NCBI RefSeq assembly: GCF_008806375.1 | Contig: NZ_WAAT01000045.1 | Coordinates: 1 to 64,000, forward strand | DNA length: 64,000 nucleotides | Direction of reading: 5' to 3' | Origin: Pseudotamlana haliotis | GTDB taxonomy: Bacteria; Bacteroidota; Bacteroidia; Flavobacteriales; Flavobacteriaceae | The notes under the pieces: model-generated | The model's database searches: none | Told to the model about the DNA's origin: nothing | The model's input: the letters and a program-made list of their open reading frames with translations, nothing else | In this document: positions 17,006 to 26,459 of the stretch, one piece after another | Position numbering within the stretch: the first letter of the stretch is position 1 | How the letters are laid out: every line of letters begins with the position of its first letter | Translations under genes and position numbers: made by a program

Positions 17006-18337
17006 ATGTCTAATAACCAAACACCCAATTCTACTTCAGAAAAAAATACCTTAGTTCCAATTTTAATCATCGCGGGACTATTTTTCATATTCGGGTTTGT
17101 AACCTGGATTAATGGGGCACTTATCCCATTCATGAAAACCATAAACGAACTCACCGATGCGCAGTCTTATTTAGTGGCTTCAGCATCCTATATTTCCTTT
17201 GTAGTTATGGCTTTGCCTGCATCGTATATTATTAATAAAATCGGCTATAAAAAAGGCATGTCACTTGGTTTAATCATCATGGCTGTAGGCGCCTTAATTT
17301 TTATTCCAGCAGCCGAAGCCAGAACCTACTGGATGTTTTTAACCGCTATTTTCATTCAAGGTGCTGGTATGACCCTATTACAAACGGCTTCAAACCCATA
17401 CATTACCATTTTAGGCCCTATAGAAAGTGCTGCAAAACGTATCGCCATCATGGGGATTGCCAATAAAGTAGCAGGGGGATTAGGTTCTGTAATTTTCGGA
17501 GCTATTTTACTTTCGGGAATCGATGAAATCAAAGAAAAGCTTATGGTTGTCGATGCCTCGGAAAAAGCCACATTACTTAATACTATGGCAGATAGTGTCG
17601 TGACACCATACATTATTATGGCTGTCGTTTTAGTCGTTTTAGGATTATTAATATTAAAAGCACCTCTACCAAATGTTGAAGCCGAACCAATAGAAGCTTC
17701 AAAAACAGGAGAAGCGGCAAAATCTAGCATTTTTCAATTTCCACATTTATGGTTAGGCGTATTAGCTTTATTTCTATATGTTGGTGTAGAAGTTATCGCT
17801 GGAGATACTATTATTTCTTACGGAATTTCACTTAACATACCTGTTGAAGAGTCTAAATACTTCACGCTTTATACACTCATGGCCATGGTTGCGACTTATG
17901 CTATTGGCGTATTTTTAATTCCAAAATACATGAGTCAAGCAACTGCTTTAAAATCTAGTGCTGTTTTAGGTATCCTTTTATCTTTTTGCATTGTGTTTAC
18001 CACAGGGTTTACATCTGTGTTGTTTGTAGCTGCCCTAGGTATTGCCAATGCTTTAGTTTGGCCTGCTATTTGGCCATTAGCACTTACCGGATTAGGGAAA
18101 TTTACAAAAACAGCTTCTGCCCTATTAATTATGGCTATTTCTGGAGGCGCTATCATTCCACCTCTTTATGGAGCTATGGTAGATAGTAAAAAAGAATCCC
18201 TTATTGCTTTAGGTAGTGAAACCACGCAAGCTACTGCTGAAGCTGCTTCATACGGGTACTGGATACTATTACCGTGCTATGCTTTCATTCTTTATTATGC
18301 TTTTTTCGGACATAAACTTGGATTAAAAAAGGCTTAA
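17006..18337 (+). CDS. nagP: Sugar MFS transporter, FucP/NagP type
   Basis: A 443-residue inner-membrane permease with about 12 hydrophobic segments and a cytoplasmic loop around residues 225-240. It carries features of the FucP/GlcNAc-permease branch of the major facilitator superfamily: LFFIFGFVTWINGALIPF early, and LLQTASNPYITILGP in the fourth to fifth segments. In Bacteroidota and several gammaproteobacteria such permeases within GlcNAc loci are called NagP and import free GlcNAc. Context here (NagX directly after, kinase and NagB across the divergent region) fits that specificity. Length is normal. Confidence 0.88.
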   Translation: MSNNQTPNSTSEKNTLVPILIIAGLFFIFGFVTWINGALIPFMKTINELTDAQSYLVASASYISFVVMALPASYIINKIGYKKGMSLGLIIMAVGALIFIPAAEARTYWMFLTAIFIQGAGMTLLQTASNPYITILGPIESAAKRIAIMGIANKVAGGLGSVIFGAILLSGIDEIKEKLMVVDASEKATLLNTMADSVVTPYIIMAVVLVVLGLLILKAPLPNVEAEPIEASKTGEAAKSSIFQFPHLWLGVLALFLYVGVEVIAGDTIISYGISLNIPVEESKYFTLYTLMAMVATYAIGVFLIPKYMSQATALKSSAVLGILLSFCIVFTTGFTSVLFVAALGIANALVWPAIWPLALTGLGKFTKTASALLIMAISGGAIIPPLYGAMVDSKKESLIALGSETTQATAEAASYGYWILLPCYAFILYYAFFGHKLGLKKA

Positions 18338-18350
18338 AACTAAAATAATT

Positions 18351-19445
18351 ATGGTGACATCAAAACGAATTGAGTCCGTAGATATCCTACGGGGTATAAC
18401 TATTATTGCCATGATTTTGGTAAACACACCAGGAGATTGGGGACATGTTTATGCCCCACTCCTGCATGCTGAATGGCACGGACTCACCCCTACAGATCTC
18501 ATATTTCCATTCTTTTTATACATTGTAGGGATTTCAATTTATTACGCTTATAAGAACAAACCCAATACGTCAAGCACCTATAAAAAAGTAGGCATTAGAA
18601 GTTTAAAACTTATCGGTTTAGGATTGTTTTTAAACTTGTTCACACCACTTTTTCCGTTTGTAGTAGATTTAGAAACTTGGCGAATTCCAGGAGTTCTACA
18701 ACGCATTGGTATCGTGTTTTTTATCACCGCTGTTTTGTATTTAAACTTTAATTGGAAACAGCTTGCAGCAATCATACTCACTATTTTAATAGGCTATTAT
18801 GCCTTTCTAGGTTTTGTGCCTTTACCAAACGAACTTGGTGCCCTCACTTTTGATCGCGCACCTAACAATTGGGCTAACTATTTAGATTTAAAAATTCTAG
18901 GCAAGCATATGTGGCAGCCCGATTACGACCCTGAAGGGCTTTTAAGCACCATACCTAGCATCGCTTCCAGTCTAATTGGCGTATTAATTGGTAAAATTCT
19001 AAATCGTATTGCACCACTAAAAACCTTAGTCATTACTGCTTTTAGTTTACTAATCTCTGGCTATGCTTTTAGTTTAGTCTTCCCAATAAACAAAGCTATT
19101 TGGAGCAGTAGTTTTGTACTCGTAACCAGCGGCTGGGGAACGCTCATTTTAGCTCTAATCTATTATTTAAGAGATGTGAAACAGTATCCATTTGGTACTA
19201 TTTTTAAATACATAGGCGTCAACGCCATCACCGTATATTTCTTATCAAGTTTACTTTCAAAATGCATGTACAACATTCCAGTTAATGAAAACCATAACAT
19301 CCATTCTTGGCTATTTGAAACCCTATTTTTTCCTGAAAGTATAGGACCTAAATTAGCCTCATTATTTTATGGTCTTGTTGTAGTTTTTATTTATGGCTAT
19401 TTAGGTTTTTGGATGTATAAAAAGAAGATTATCATCAAGGTTTAA
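18351..19445 (+). CDS. nagX: NagX-like membrane protein (heparan-alpha-glucosaminide acetyltransferase-like, DUF5009/DUF1624)
   Basis: A 364-residue polytopic membrane protein. It starts with RIESVDILRGITIIAMILVN and has FPFFLYIVGIS soon after, the signature of the YeiB/HGSNAT-like acyltransferase group that includes NagX. An intervening HAEWHGLTPTDL carries the conserved His. NagX occurs in GlcNAc-utilisation loci next to nagP; its exact reaction is not settled, and transport or acetyl transfer to glucosamine have been considered. It follows nagP by 13 bases and ends the rightward arm. Confidence 0.88.
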   Translation: MVTSKRIESVDILRGITIIAMILVNTPGDWGHVYAPLLHAEWHGLTPTDLIFPFFLYIVGISIYYAYKNKPNTSSTYKKVGIRSLKLIGLGLFLNLFTPLFPFVVDLETWRIPGVLQRIGIVFFITAVLYLNFNWKQLAAIILTILIGYYAFLGFVPLPNELGALTFDRAPNNWANYLDLKILGKHMWQPDYDPEGLLSTIPSIASSLIGVLIGKILNRIAPLKTLVITAFSLLISGYAFSLVFPINKAIWSSSFVLVTSGWGTLILALIYYLRDVKQYPFGTIFKYIGVNAITVYFLSSLLSKCMYNIPVNENHNIHSWLFETLFFPESIGPKLASLFYGLVVVFIYGYLGFWMYKKKIIIKV

Positions 19446-19551
19446 ATAAAATACGTTTCAGTTTTAAAAGGTACATTCTAAGGCTATTTTCAGTCCTTCG
19501 GAACATAGTCATTTCAGCTGAAAATTATTATTCACAAATCGCAGCGCTTTG

Positions 19552-19582
19552 TTTGAATGCTTGCTTCAATATTTTATCTTTG
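19552..19582 (+). promoter_or_regulatory. Bacteroidota-type promoter of pheT
   Basis: TTTG at 19552-19555 is separated by 19 bases from TATCTTTG at 19575-19582, matching the Bacteroidota consensus TTTG-N19-21-TAnnTTTG. It ends 26 bases before the pheT start codon. This is the best-matching promoter in the window. Confidence 0.7.
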
Positions 19583-19608
19583 CAGCCTTTAAATTAGGAT
19601 AGATATTT

Positions 19609-22035
19609 ATGAAAATTTCATATAACTGGTTAAAACAATTTATAAAAACAGATTGGTCACCAGAACAAACTAGCGAATTACTTACAGATTTAGGACTTGA
19701 GGTTGAAGGTTTAGATACTTTTCAATCGGTTAAAGGTGGTTTAGAAGGTGTTGTTGTTGGCGAGGTACTCACTTGCGAAAAACACCCAAATGCCGATAAG
19801 CTTAAAATCACTACAGTCAATATAGGTGAAGATTCGCCGCTACAAATTGTTTGTGGCGCTCCTAATGTTGCTGCGGGTCAAAAAGTTCCTGTAGCCACTA
19901 TTGGTACCACGCTTTATTCAGAAGAAGGTGAAGCTTGGACCATCAAAAAAGGAAAAATACGAGGTGAAGCTAGTTTCGGAATGATTTGCGCTGAAGATGA
20001 ATTGGGCTTAGGAAAATCACATGATGGTATTTTGGTCTTAGACGAAGTTATCGCTGTTGGAACTCCTGTAGCAGAACTTTATGAAGTTGAAAATGATAAG
20101 GTTTTTGAAATCGGATTAACACCTAACCGTGCCGATGCCATGAGTCATTATGGTACCGCCAGAGATTTAAAAGCCGGTTTTGCTCAAAAAGAAATTAATA
20201 TTGAATTGATTACCCCATCGGTAAGTGCTTTTAGGGTAGATAGTCGTATCCTAAAAATTGATGTTGATGTCAATGATAAAGAATTGGCACCACGTTACTG
20301 TGGTTTAACCATTTCTGGATTAAAAGTTAAGGAGTCTCCGGCTTGGTTGCAAAACCGTTTAAAAGCTATAGGTTTAAGTCCGATTAACAATATCGTTGAT
20401 GCTACAAATTATGTTTTGCATGATTTAGGTCAGCCACTTCACGCTTTTGACGCTAATAAAATTGAAGGTCATAAAATTGAAGTCAAAACCCTTGAAGCAG
20501 GAACTAAATTTACAACTCTTGATGGTATTGAACGCGAATTACACGCCGATGATTTAATGATTTGTGATGCTGAAAAACCAATGTGTATTGCTGGTGTTTT
20601 TGGTGGAGCCCATTCAGGTGTTACCGATGGTACCACGAGTATCTTTTTAGAAAGTGCTTACTTCAACCCAGTGAGCGTTCGAAAAACTGCCAAACGTCAC
20701 GGTTTAAATACTGATGCTTCATTTAGATTCGAACGTGGTATTGACCCTAACATCACTGAATACGCTTTAAAACGTACTGCTTTACTTATTCAAGAAATTG
20801 CTGGTGGAGAAATCACTAGTGATATAGTTGATTTTTATCCGAAGAAAATAAACGATTTTGAAGTCCGCTTAAGTTTTGATAATGCCAAAAAATTAATTGG
20901 TGAAGAAATTCCGAAGGAAATCATTAAGCGTATTTTGTCTTCTTTAGAAATTAAAGTGAACAACGTTACCGAAACTGGTTTAGGTTTAACCGTACCAGCT
21001 TACAGAAACGATGTACAACGTGAAGCTGATATTATTGAAGAAATTCTTCGTGTTTACGGGTACAACAATGTTAAAACGACCAAGAAATTAAACGCATCAA
21101 TCGCCACAACATCGCGATTTGAAGATTATAAAATCCAAAATATTATAGGTAACCAGTTAGCGTCTCAAGGCTTTTACGAAATCCTTTCAAACTCGTTAAC
21201 AACACCTAATTACGTCACGCTAAGCGAACAGTTAAAGGACGAACACAACATTAGTATGCTAAACCCTTTAAGTGGTGATTTATCAGTTTTAAGACAGTCT
21301 TTATTGTTTTCTGGATTAGAATCTATTGCCTTTAATATTAATAGAAAACGTGCCGATTTAAAATTCTTTGAATTTGGTAATACTTACCATGGTTTTGATG
21401 ACAAACGTGAAGAATTTAAGCATTTATCACTTTTTATTACAGGAAATCACAGTGCAGAAAAATGGCACGACCAAAATAAAAAGAGTGATTTCTTTTTAAT
21501 GAAAGGACTTGCCATCGCCGTTTTAGAGCGTTTGGGTATTTCTAGAGTTAAAGAAACGCCTATTTCTAGCGATTTGTTTTCTGAAGGCTTAACCATGAGC
21601 TTAGGAAAAAATAAGTTGGTTGATTTCGGAATTGTGAAGAAATCTATTCTGAAGCATTTTGACATCGCTCAAGAGGTTATTTACGCAGATTTTAACTGGG
21701 ATGCTATTTTAGAAGTCGTTAAGCACAATAAAATTAAATTTAAGGCCATTCCTAAGTTCCAAGCTGTACGTCGTGATTTTGCTTTATTATTAGATGAAAA
21801 CGTTACGTTTGAGTCCATTTACACACTTGCAAAACAAAGTGAAAAGCAAATTTTAAAAGACGTGAATTTGTTTGATGTCTATCAAGGTAAAAACTTACCA
21901 GCAGGTAAAAAGAGTTACGCAGTGAGTTTTACTCTTTTAGATGAAAACAAAACGCTTAACGATAAGCAGATTGATAAAATCATGAAAAAGCTTCAAAACA
22001 CTTTTGAAACAAAGTTAGGAGCTGAATTGAGATAG
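19609..22035 (+). CDS. pheT: Phenylalanine-tRNA ligase beta subunit
   Basis: The 808-residue beta subunit of cytoplasmic PheRS. An N-terminal EMAP/tRNA-binding domain (about 40-150) has KHPNADKLKITTVNIG and QIVCGAPNVAAGQKVPVA. The B3/B4 editing domain contains INNIVDATNYVLHDLGQPLHAFD. The B5 domain is around 405-475, followed by the catalytic-like core and a C-terminal anticodon-binding fold (FQAVRRDFALLLDENVTFE). Full length with no disruption. It charges tRNA-Phe together with the alpha subunit; pheS is not adjacent. A good promoter precedes it and an intrinsic terminator follows. Confidence 0.97.
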   Translation: MKISYNWLKQFIKTDWSPEQTSELLTDLGLEVEGLDTFQSVKGGLEGVVVGEVLTCEKHPNADKLKITTVNIGEDSPLQIVCGAPNVAAGQKVPVATIGTTLYSEEGEAWTIKKGKIRGEASFGMICAEDELGLGKSHDGILVLDEVIAVGTPVAELYEVENDKVFEIGLTPNRADAMSHYGTARDLKAGFAQKEINIELITPSVSAFRVDSRILKIDVDVNDKELAPRYCGLTISGLKVKESPAWLQNRLKAIGLSPINNIVDATNYVLHDLGQPLHAFDANKIEGHKIEVKTLEAGTKFTTLDGIERELHADDLMICDAEKPMCIAGVFGGAHSGVTDGTTSIFLESAYFNPVSVRKTAKRHGLNTDASFRFERGIDPNITEYALKRTALLIQEIAGGEITSDIVDFYPKKINDFEVRLSFDNAKKLIGEEIPKEIIKRILSSLEIKVNNVTETGLGLTVPAYRNDVQREADIIEEILRVYGYNNVKTTKKLNASIATTSRFEDYKIQNIIGNQLASQGFYEILSNSLTTPNYVTLSEQLKDEHNISMLNPLSGDLSVLRQSLLFSGLESIAFNINRKRADLKFFEFGNTYHGFDDKREEFKHLSLFITGNHSAEKWHDQNKKSDFFLMKGLAIAVLERLGISRVKETPISSDLFSEGLTMSLGKNKLVDFGIVKKSILKHFDIAQEVIYADFNWDAILEVVKHNKIKFKAIPKFQAVRRDFALLLDENVTFESIYTLAKQSEKQILKDVNLFDVYQGKNLPAGKKSYAVSFTLLDENKTLNDKQIDKIMKKLQNTFETKLGAELR

Positions 22036-22065
22036 ATTGCTATTAAAACTATTTATAAAAAAAGG

Positions 22066-22096
22066 GCCGTATCACTAATGTTGATATGGCTTTTTT
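22066..22096 (+). terminator. Intrinsic terminator after pheT
   Basis: A 9-bp stem GCCGTATCA (22066-22074) / TGATATGGC (22082-22090) with one G-T pair and a 7-base loop, followed directly by six T residues. It lies 30 bases after the pheT stop. Confidence 0.85.
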
Positions 22097-22183
22097 GCTT
22101 TTATATATAACTAGCTATTACCAACTACTGCTACTAATAATTATATTTCGTATCTTTAGTATAGAACATAAAAACCTAATATC

Positions 22184-22426
22184 ATGTCTGATTCAAATTT
22201 CACAAAAGTATATACAGGCGATTTCATAATCGTTAAGCGCATTGTTTCCGAATTGGAAAATGAAAATATTAGTCCGATTGTAAAAGATCAAACCGAATCT
22301 GCAAGGTTAGCAGGATTTGGAGGAGGAACTTTTCCTGGTTTTCAAGAGATTTTTGTAAATAATGACGAACTCACAAAAACACTTGAAATTGTTAGCAGTA
22401 TTACGGCTGCCTTAGAAGATAATTAA
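22184..22426 (+). CDS. DUF2007-family small protein
   Basis: An 80-residue protein matching the DUF2007 'putative signal transducing' family. VYTGDFIIVKRIVSELENENI near the start is the usual pattern in which a protein reads two values and picks the shorter-lived. The later FQEIFVNNDELTKTLEIV is the second half. No signal peptide. The function of the family is not established; members often sit beside unrelated housekeeping genes. It is transcribed alone, ending before a bidirectional stem-loop. Confidence 0.85.
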   Translation: MSDSNFTKVYTGDFIIVKRIVSELENENISPIVKDQTESARLAGFGGGTFPGFQEIFVNNDELTKTLEIVSSITAALEDN

Positions 22427-22494
22427 AAACAAAATAGACCTCTCATATAGAGGGCTTATAAAAGCATTGTTAGAATAATTGCCTAAAAATCAAA

Positions 22495-22527
22495 AAACCT
22501 TGTAAATCATACGATTTACAAGGTTTT
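22495..22527. terminator. Bidirectional terminator between the DUF2007 gene and the tRNAs
   Basis: A perfect 14-bp stem, AAACCTTGTAAATC at 22495-22508 with GATTTACAAGGTTT at 22513-22526 and a 4-base loop. A-rich and T-rich flanks on both sides suit termination in both directions: rightward for the DUF2007 gene and leftward for the tRNA transcript. Confidence 0.8.
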
Positions 22528-22551
22528 AGATTCTATTGGTATTTACTTTAG

Positions 22552-22626
22552 TCGGGGTGGCAGGATTCGAACCTGCGACCTCCGCGTCCCAAACGCGGCG
22601 CGATAACCGGGCTACGCTACACCCCG
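22552..22626 (-). tRNA. tRNA-Pro (TGG anticodon)
   Basis: Read on the minus strand, the 7-bp acceptor stem is CGGGGTG/CACCCCG with discriminator A. The T arm contains GGTTCGAATCC. The anticodon arm CCGCG-TTTGGGA-CGCGG gives TGG, the proline anticodon. The 3' CCA is not encoded. Confidence 0.95.
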
Positions 22627-22662
22627 AATAATGGTTATCTAAATTTCTAAAAAAGAAATTTG

Positions 22663-22751
22663 CGGAGAGACAGGGATTCGAACCCTGGGTACCTATTTCT
22701 AGGTACGACGATTTAGCAAACCGCTCCTTTCGGCCACTCAGGCACCTCTCC
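22663..22751 (-). tRNA. tRNA-Ser (GCT anticodon)
   Basis: An 89-nt class II tRNA with a long variable arm (GTACCTA/TAGGTAC). Acceptor stem GGAGAGG/TCTCTCC with discriminator G, and T arm GGGTTCGAATCCC. The anticodon loop TTGCTAA gives GCT, a serine anticodon. It is 36 bases upstream of tRNA-Pro on the same strand, so the two are probably cotranscribed. CCA is not encoded. Confidence 0.95.
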
Positions 22752-22846
22752 ATTATTCTATATAAGAACTATTGCAATAATTTGCGGTTGCAAAAATATA
22801 TCAAAGAAGGATATCTCACAACTTTTTAAGCTACTTTTTTTAAATT

Positions 22847-24901
22847 TTATTCAGGATATTCTATTCGTAAATGGTAAATATTTGCAAGCTTGTGTTTTAG
22901 CACTTTTTTAATAGACTCAATTTCTTTAAAAGTAATGTTAGCATTAAGAAATTGCCCCTCCTCTATTTGCTTATTGATGATATTTTCAACAAAAGCTTCT
23001 ATTTTAGTTGATGTTGGTTCCTTTAAACTTTTAGAAGCCGCTTCAATACTATCACACATCATAAGGATAGCCGTTTCCTTACTGAAAGGTTTTGGTCCTG
23101 GATAACTAAAATCTGATTTATCAACCTCAATATCTGGAAAAGCATTCTTCTCTTGCATATAAAAATAATACACCACACTAGTACCGTGGTGCGTTCTAAT
23201 AAAATCTATCACACGATCTGGAAGATTATGCTTCTTAGCTATCTCTACACCGTTAATCACGTGATCTGTAATAATCCTAGCACTTTCTCTTGAAGACAGC
23301 TCATCATGCGGATTAATACCTGTTGATTGATTCTCGGTGTAATAGGTTGGCTGTTTCATCTTACCAATATCATGATACAGCGCTCCTACCCTTACGAGCA
23401 TAGCATTAGCTCCAATTTCATTAGCTGAAGATTCTGCTAAATTAGCCACATTTAACGAGTGGTGAAACGTTCCTGGTGCCTTATTCGCTAACTCTTTAAG
23501 AAGTTTAGAATTAGTATCTGATAACTCTAAAAGTGAAACATCGGAAACCAAACCGAATAATTTCTCATAAGCATAGATTAATGGTTGAACAAACAATGTT
23601 GCCAAACCACATAAGATAAACCAAATAAAAGTTTCCCATTTTAAATCGTCTACACTGCCTTCATGAATGACAAAAAAGGCAAAATAGGCAATGATATAAA
23701 TTAAGGTAATTTGTCCGACTGAAATAAACAAATTGGCCCGCTTATACAATTCAGAAACGGTTAAAATCGTAACAATACCAGCTATAATTTGAAGAAACAT
23801 GTACTCATAACTATTGGGTACAATAAAACCAATGAGAAGCACAGTAAGTACATGCGCAAACAACCCTAATCGCGAATCAAAAAACGCTTTTAAAACTAAC
23901 GGCAATACACAAATAGGTACAATATATATGTATTTAGAATTATAATTAACAACCAAGGTGGTTATAAAAATGATTAACGATATGTTGAAGAAAATAAAGG
24001 TGACCTTGGTATTGTTCTCAAAAACTTCAATACGATATTTCATCAAAAACAAGAGCAACATCAGCAAGGCTAAGGCCACTAATAAAGTATAGGCAAATAA
24101 CACCCAATTGTAATCGGCTTCATTCCAAACTTGCGATTCGTATTCAGACTGTAGCGATTTTAAAATCTGATACTTTCCGCCTTCAACCACTTCACCTTTT
24201 GAAACAATGAGCGTGCCTTTAACCACACTACCTCGTATGTAAGCGATTTTATCAAGTTCATCTTGAAGCGCCTTATCTGTTATAACCTTATTAAAACTAA
24301 GGTCGGGCTTAACCAAATCAAAAAACAACGAAACGAATTCGTTTTTATACTCAGATAAGCCATTTTTGTTTAAAATATCATTAATAATTGGAGTTATCGC
24401 GTTTTGCTCCACCAAATTGGAATAAAATCCGCTTTGCACCTGCTCTCTACCATCTAAAATCGCGACAAACTGGTCCTGTGGGTAATTTAAGCTCTCATCA
24501 AGTACACCGTAAGCGTACAATTCTGAAATAATCGCTTCTCCAGCCCTTTCTAATTTTTTGGCTTCTGAGCGGCTTAAGGAGTCTACCAATTGATTTTGGA
24601 ATGCAATGGCGTACTCATTTATTACACTTTTCTCAATGGTATCATTAAGATTAAAATACAATAAAGTCTTCTCTGAAACATTCTTTTTTTCTTCAGCAAT
24701 TTCGGCTTCTGTTTTCCGAATTGCAAAATCAAATGGTGCATATAAATTCTCTGATTGCCAAGGTTTTCCTTTTTCAAAATTGTATTTGAATTTTCCGCTT
24801 TTCGGAAACAAATACACAATTAAAAAAGTGGTACAAATGAATAATAAACCTTTATAAATAAGGGAATGGTTTTTATATAATTTATTTATGAAGTCTTTCA
24901 T
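22847..24901 (-). CDS. pgpH: 7TM-HD family cyclic-dinucleotide phosphodiesterase, PgpH type
   Basis: A 684-residue membrane protein with the full PgpH architecture. One N-terminal helix (SLIYKGLLFICTTFLIVYLF) is followed by a ~230-residue extracytoplasmic domain (7TMR-HDED), then seven membrane helices (about 265-450). A cytoplasmic HD domain follows, containing GTFHHSLNVANLAE, then LYHDIGK and IRTHHGT with the metal-binding His and Asp residues. Such proteins hydrolyse c-di-AMP to pApA and influence osmotic and wall homeostasis. No partner gene is adjacent. Length is typical for Bacteroidota members. Confidence 0.9.
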   Translation of the reverse strand: MKDFINKLYKNHSLIYKGLLFICTTFLIVYLFPKSGKFKYNFEKGKPWQSENLYAPFDFAIRKTEAEIAEEKKNVSEKTLLYFNLNDTIEKSVINEYAIAFQNQLVDSLSRSEAKKLERAGEAIISELYAYGVLDESLNYPQDQFVAILDGREQVQSGFYSNLVEQNAITPIINDILNKNGLSEYKNEFVSLFFDLVKPDLSFNKVITDKALQDELDKIAYIRGSVVKGTLIVSKGEVVEGGKYQILKSLQSEYESQVWNEADYNWVLFAYTLLVALALLMLLLFLMKYRIEVFENNTKVTFIFFNISLIIFITTLVVNYNSKYIYIVPICVLPLVLKAFFDSRLGLFAHVLTVLLIGFIVPNSYEYMFLQIIAGIVTILTVSELYKRANLFISVGQITLIYIIAYFAFFVIHEGSVDDLKWETFIWFILCGLATLFVQPLIYAYEKLFGLVSDVSLLELSDTNSKLLKELANKAPGTFHHSLNVANLAESSANEIGANAMLVRVGALYHDIGKMKQPTYYTENQSTGINPHDELSSRESARIITDHVINGVEIAKKHNLPDRVIDFIRTHHGTSVVYYFYMQEKNAFPDIEVDKSDFSYPGPKPFSKETAILMMCDSIEAASKSLKEPTSTKIEAFVENIINKQIEEGQFLNANITFKEIESIKKVLKHKLANIYHLRIEYPE

Positions 24902-24961
24902 CTAGTCTTTGCATTCCTGTTTTATAGGTTATCATTAACAATCGTAAAAATCATCTTGTTA

Positions 24962-25121
24962 TACCAGTTCTTGTTTGAAATGATCTTAAAATAAAATGAT
25001 GATTTTTTTCTTTATTTGAAGCAGGAAAAAATGGCATAGCCTGAGCTACGGCTTCTTTTTATTCTGAAATAGAAAGGAAAAATGTGTGTTTTATTAAGGT
25101 CATTTTAAACAAGAACTAGTA
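24962..25121. repeat. 160-nt imperfect palindrome
   Basis: Outer arms 24962-24988 and 25095-25121 are near-complementary, sharing AGTTCTTGTTT and an ATGA-CTTA block. Inner arms 25003-25040 and 25042-25080 also pair, with GCATAGC/GCTACGGC at the apex. The unit occupies the middle of the 370-base gap between pgpH and the thiolase gene. It contains no meaningful reading frame. It could be a non-autonomous mobile repeat of the MITE or REP class, or a bidirectional terminator region. Confidence 0.6.
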
Positions 25122-25213
25122 TTTATCCTCAAATATCGTATTTAATTATGGCTTGGAAGTATCAAATGTAATAAAATTATAGACTTTTAGCCTTGTTTAT
25201 AATCCTCCAATCG

Positions 25214-25245
25214 TTCAAAATTCTCCTAAAAAATTGCTACTTTCG
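25214..25245 (+). promoter_or_regulatory. Probable promoter of the thiolase gene
   Basis: TACTTTCG at 25238-25245 is a one-base variant of TAnnTTTG. A TTC element at 25214-25216 lies 21 bases upstream in the expected position. It ends 26 bases before the start codon. Confidence 0.5.
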
Positions 25246-25271
25246 CAAGTACTAAACTAATAATTTCATCC

Positions 25272-26450
25272 ATGGTACAAGAAGTCGTTATAGTTTCTGC
25301 AGCAAGAACACCAATAGGTCGTTTTATGGGTGGCTTATCTACCGTACCAGCGCCTAAATTAGGGGCTGCTGCTATTTCGGGAGCATTAAGTAAAATTAAT
25401 TTAAACCCTGAATTGGTTGATGAAGTTTTAATGGGTAACGTGATTCAGGCTGGAACGGGTCAAGCTCCTGCTAAACAAGCAGCGCTTTACGCTGGAATTC
25501 CTAAAACCGTACCATGTACTACAGTCAATAAGGTCTGTGCTTCAGGTATGAAAGCTGTTATGCAAGGCGCACAAGCTATAATGCTTGGTGATGCTGAAAT
25601 TGTGGTCGCTGGTGGTATGGAAAACATGAGTCTTATTCCGCATTATTTATACAACCGTACAGGAACTAAATTTGGACCATCAACACTAATTGATGGCTTA
25701 CAAAAAGATGGTTTGGTTGATGCTTACGATGGAAATGCTATGGGAGTTTGTGCTGATGCTTGTGCAACTAAACACGACTTTAGCCGTGAAGCTCAAGATG
25801 CTTATGCTATTCAATCTTATAAGCGTTCTACGGAGGCGTGGAAAAATGGAAAATTTGATAATGAAGTAGTTCCTGTTGAAGTGCCTCAACGTCGTGGAGA
25901 ACCAATAGAGATTTCTAAAGACGAGGAGTTTACTAATGTTAAGATAGATAAAATCCCACAACTGCGCCCTGCTTTCACAAAAGAAGGCACCGTAACAGCG
26001 GCCAATGCTTCAACCATCAATGATGGTGCTGGAGCTGTAATTTTAATGAGTAAAGCTAAGGCTGACGAATTGGGTTTAAAACCATTAGCTACTATTAAAA
26101 GTTATGCAGATGCTTCACAAGAGCCAGAATGGTTTACTACAGCACCTGCCAAAGCGCTTCCTAAAGCCTTAGACAAAGCTGGTATAAGTATAGGCGATGT
26201 CGATTACTTTGAATTTAACGAAGCTTTCTCTGTGGTTGGCTTGGCTAATATGAAACTATTAGGCTTAACAGATAAAAATGTCAATGTAAACGGTGGTGCT
26301 GTATCTTTAGGGCATCCTTTAGGATGTTCAGGAGTGAGAATCCTCATTACATTACTTAATATATTAGAACAGAATAATTCAAAAATTGGAGCAGCGGCTA
26401 TATGTAATGGAGGCGGCGGTGCATCAGCAATTGTTATAGAACGAAATTAA
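25272..26450 (+). CDS. Acetyl-CoA C-acyltransferase (thiolase)
   Basis: A 392-residue type II thiolase. The nucleophile Cys89 lies in NKVCASGMKAV. His348 is in LGHPLGCSG and the proton-donor Cys378 is in AICNGGGGAS, so the triad is complete. Length and organisation match acetoacetyl-CoA thiolases. These condense two acetyl-CoA to acetoacetyl-CoA, or cleave 3-ketoacyl-CoA in the reverse direction. It is cytoplasmic. The downstream NlpC/P60 gene begins 9 bases after the stop, so the two are likely cotranscribed despite unrelated functions. Biosynthetic versus degradative role cannot be decided here. Confidence 0.93.
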   Translation: MVQEVVIVSAARTPIGRFMGGLSTVPAPKLGAAAISGALSKINLNPELVDEVLMGNVIQAGTGQAPAKQAALYAGIPKTVPCTTVNKVCASGMKAVMQGAQAIMLGDAEIVVAGGMENMSLIPHYLYNRTGTKFGPSTLIDGLQKDGLVDAYDGNAMGVCADACATKHDFSREAQDAYAIQSYKRSTEAWKNGKFDNEVVPVEVPQRRGEPIEISKDEEFTNVKIDKIPQLRPAFTKEGTVTAANASTINDGAGAVILMSKAKADELGLKPLATIKSYADASQEPEWFTTAPAKALPKALDKAGISIGDVDYFEFNEAFSVVGLANMKLLGLTDKNVNVNGGAVSLGHPLGCSGVRILITLLNILEQNNSKIGAAAICNGGGGASAIVIERN

Positions 26451-26459
26451 AAGTATTTA

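Noticed and set aside
19446-19551. Weak inverted repeat (TTTTCAG / CTGAAAA) between nagX and pheT
   Set aside because: The stem is only 7 bp with a long loop and no T-run; it could be chance or a poor terminator.
22526-22753. 75-codon open frame across the tRNA pair
   Set aside because: It overlaps tRNA-Pro and tRNA-Ser on the same strand, and its product is a translation of tRNA sequence.
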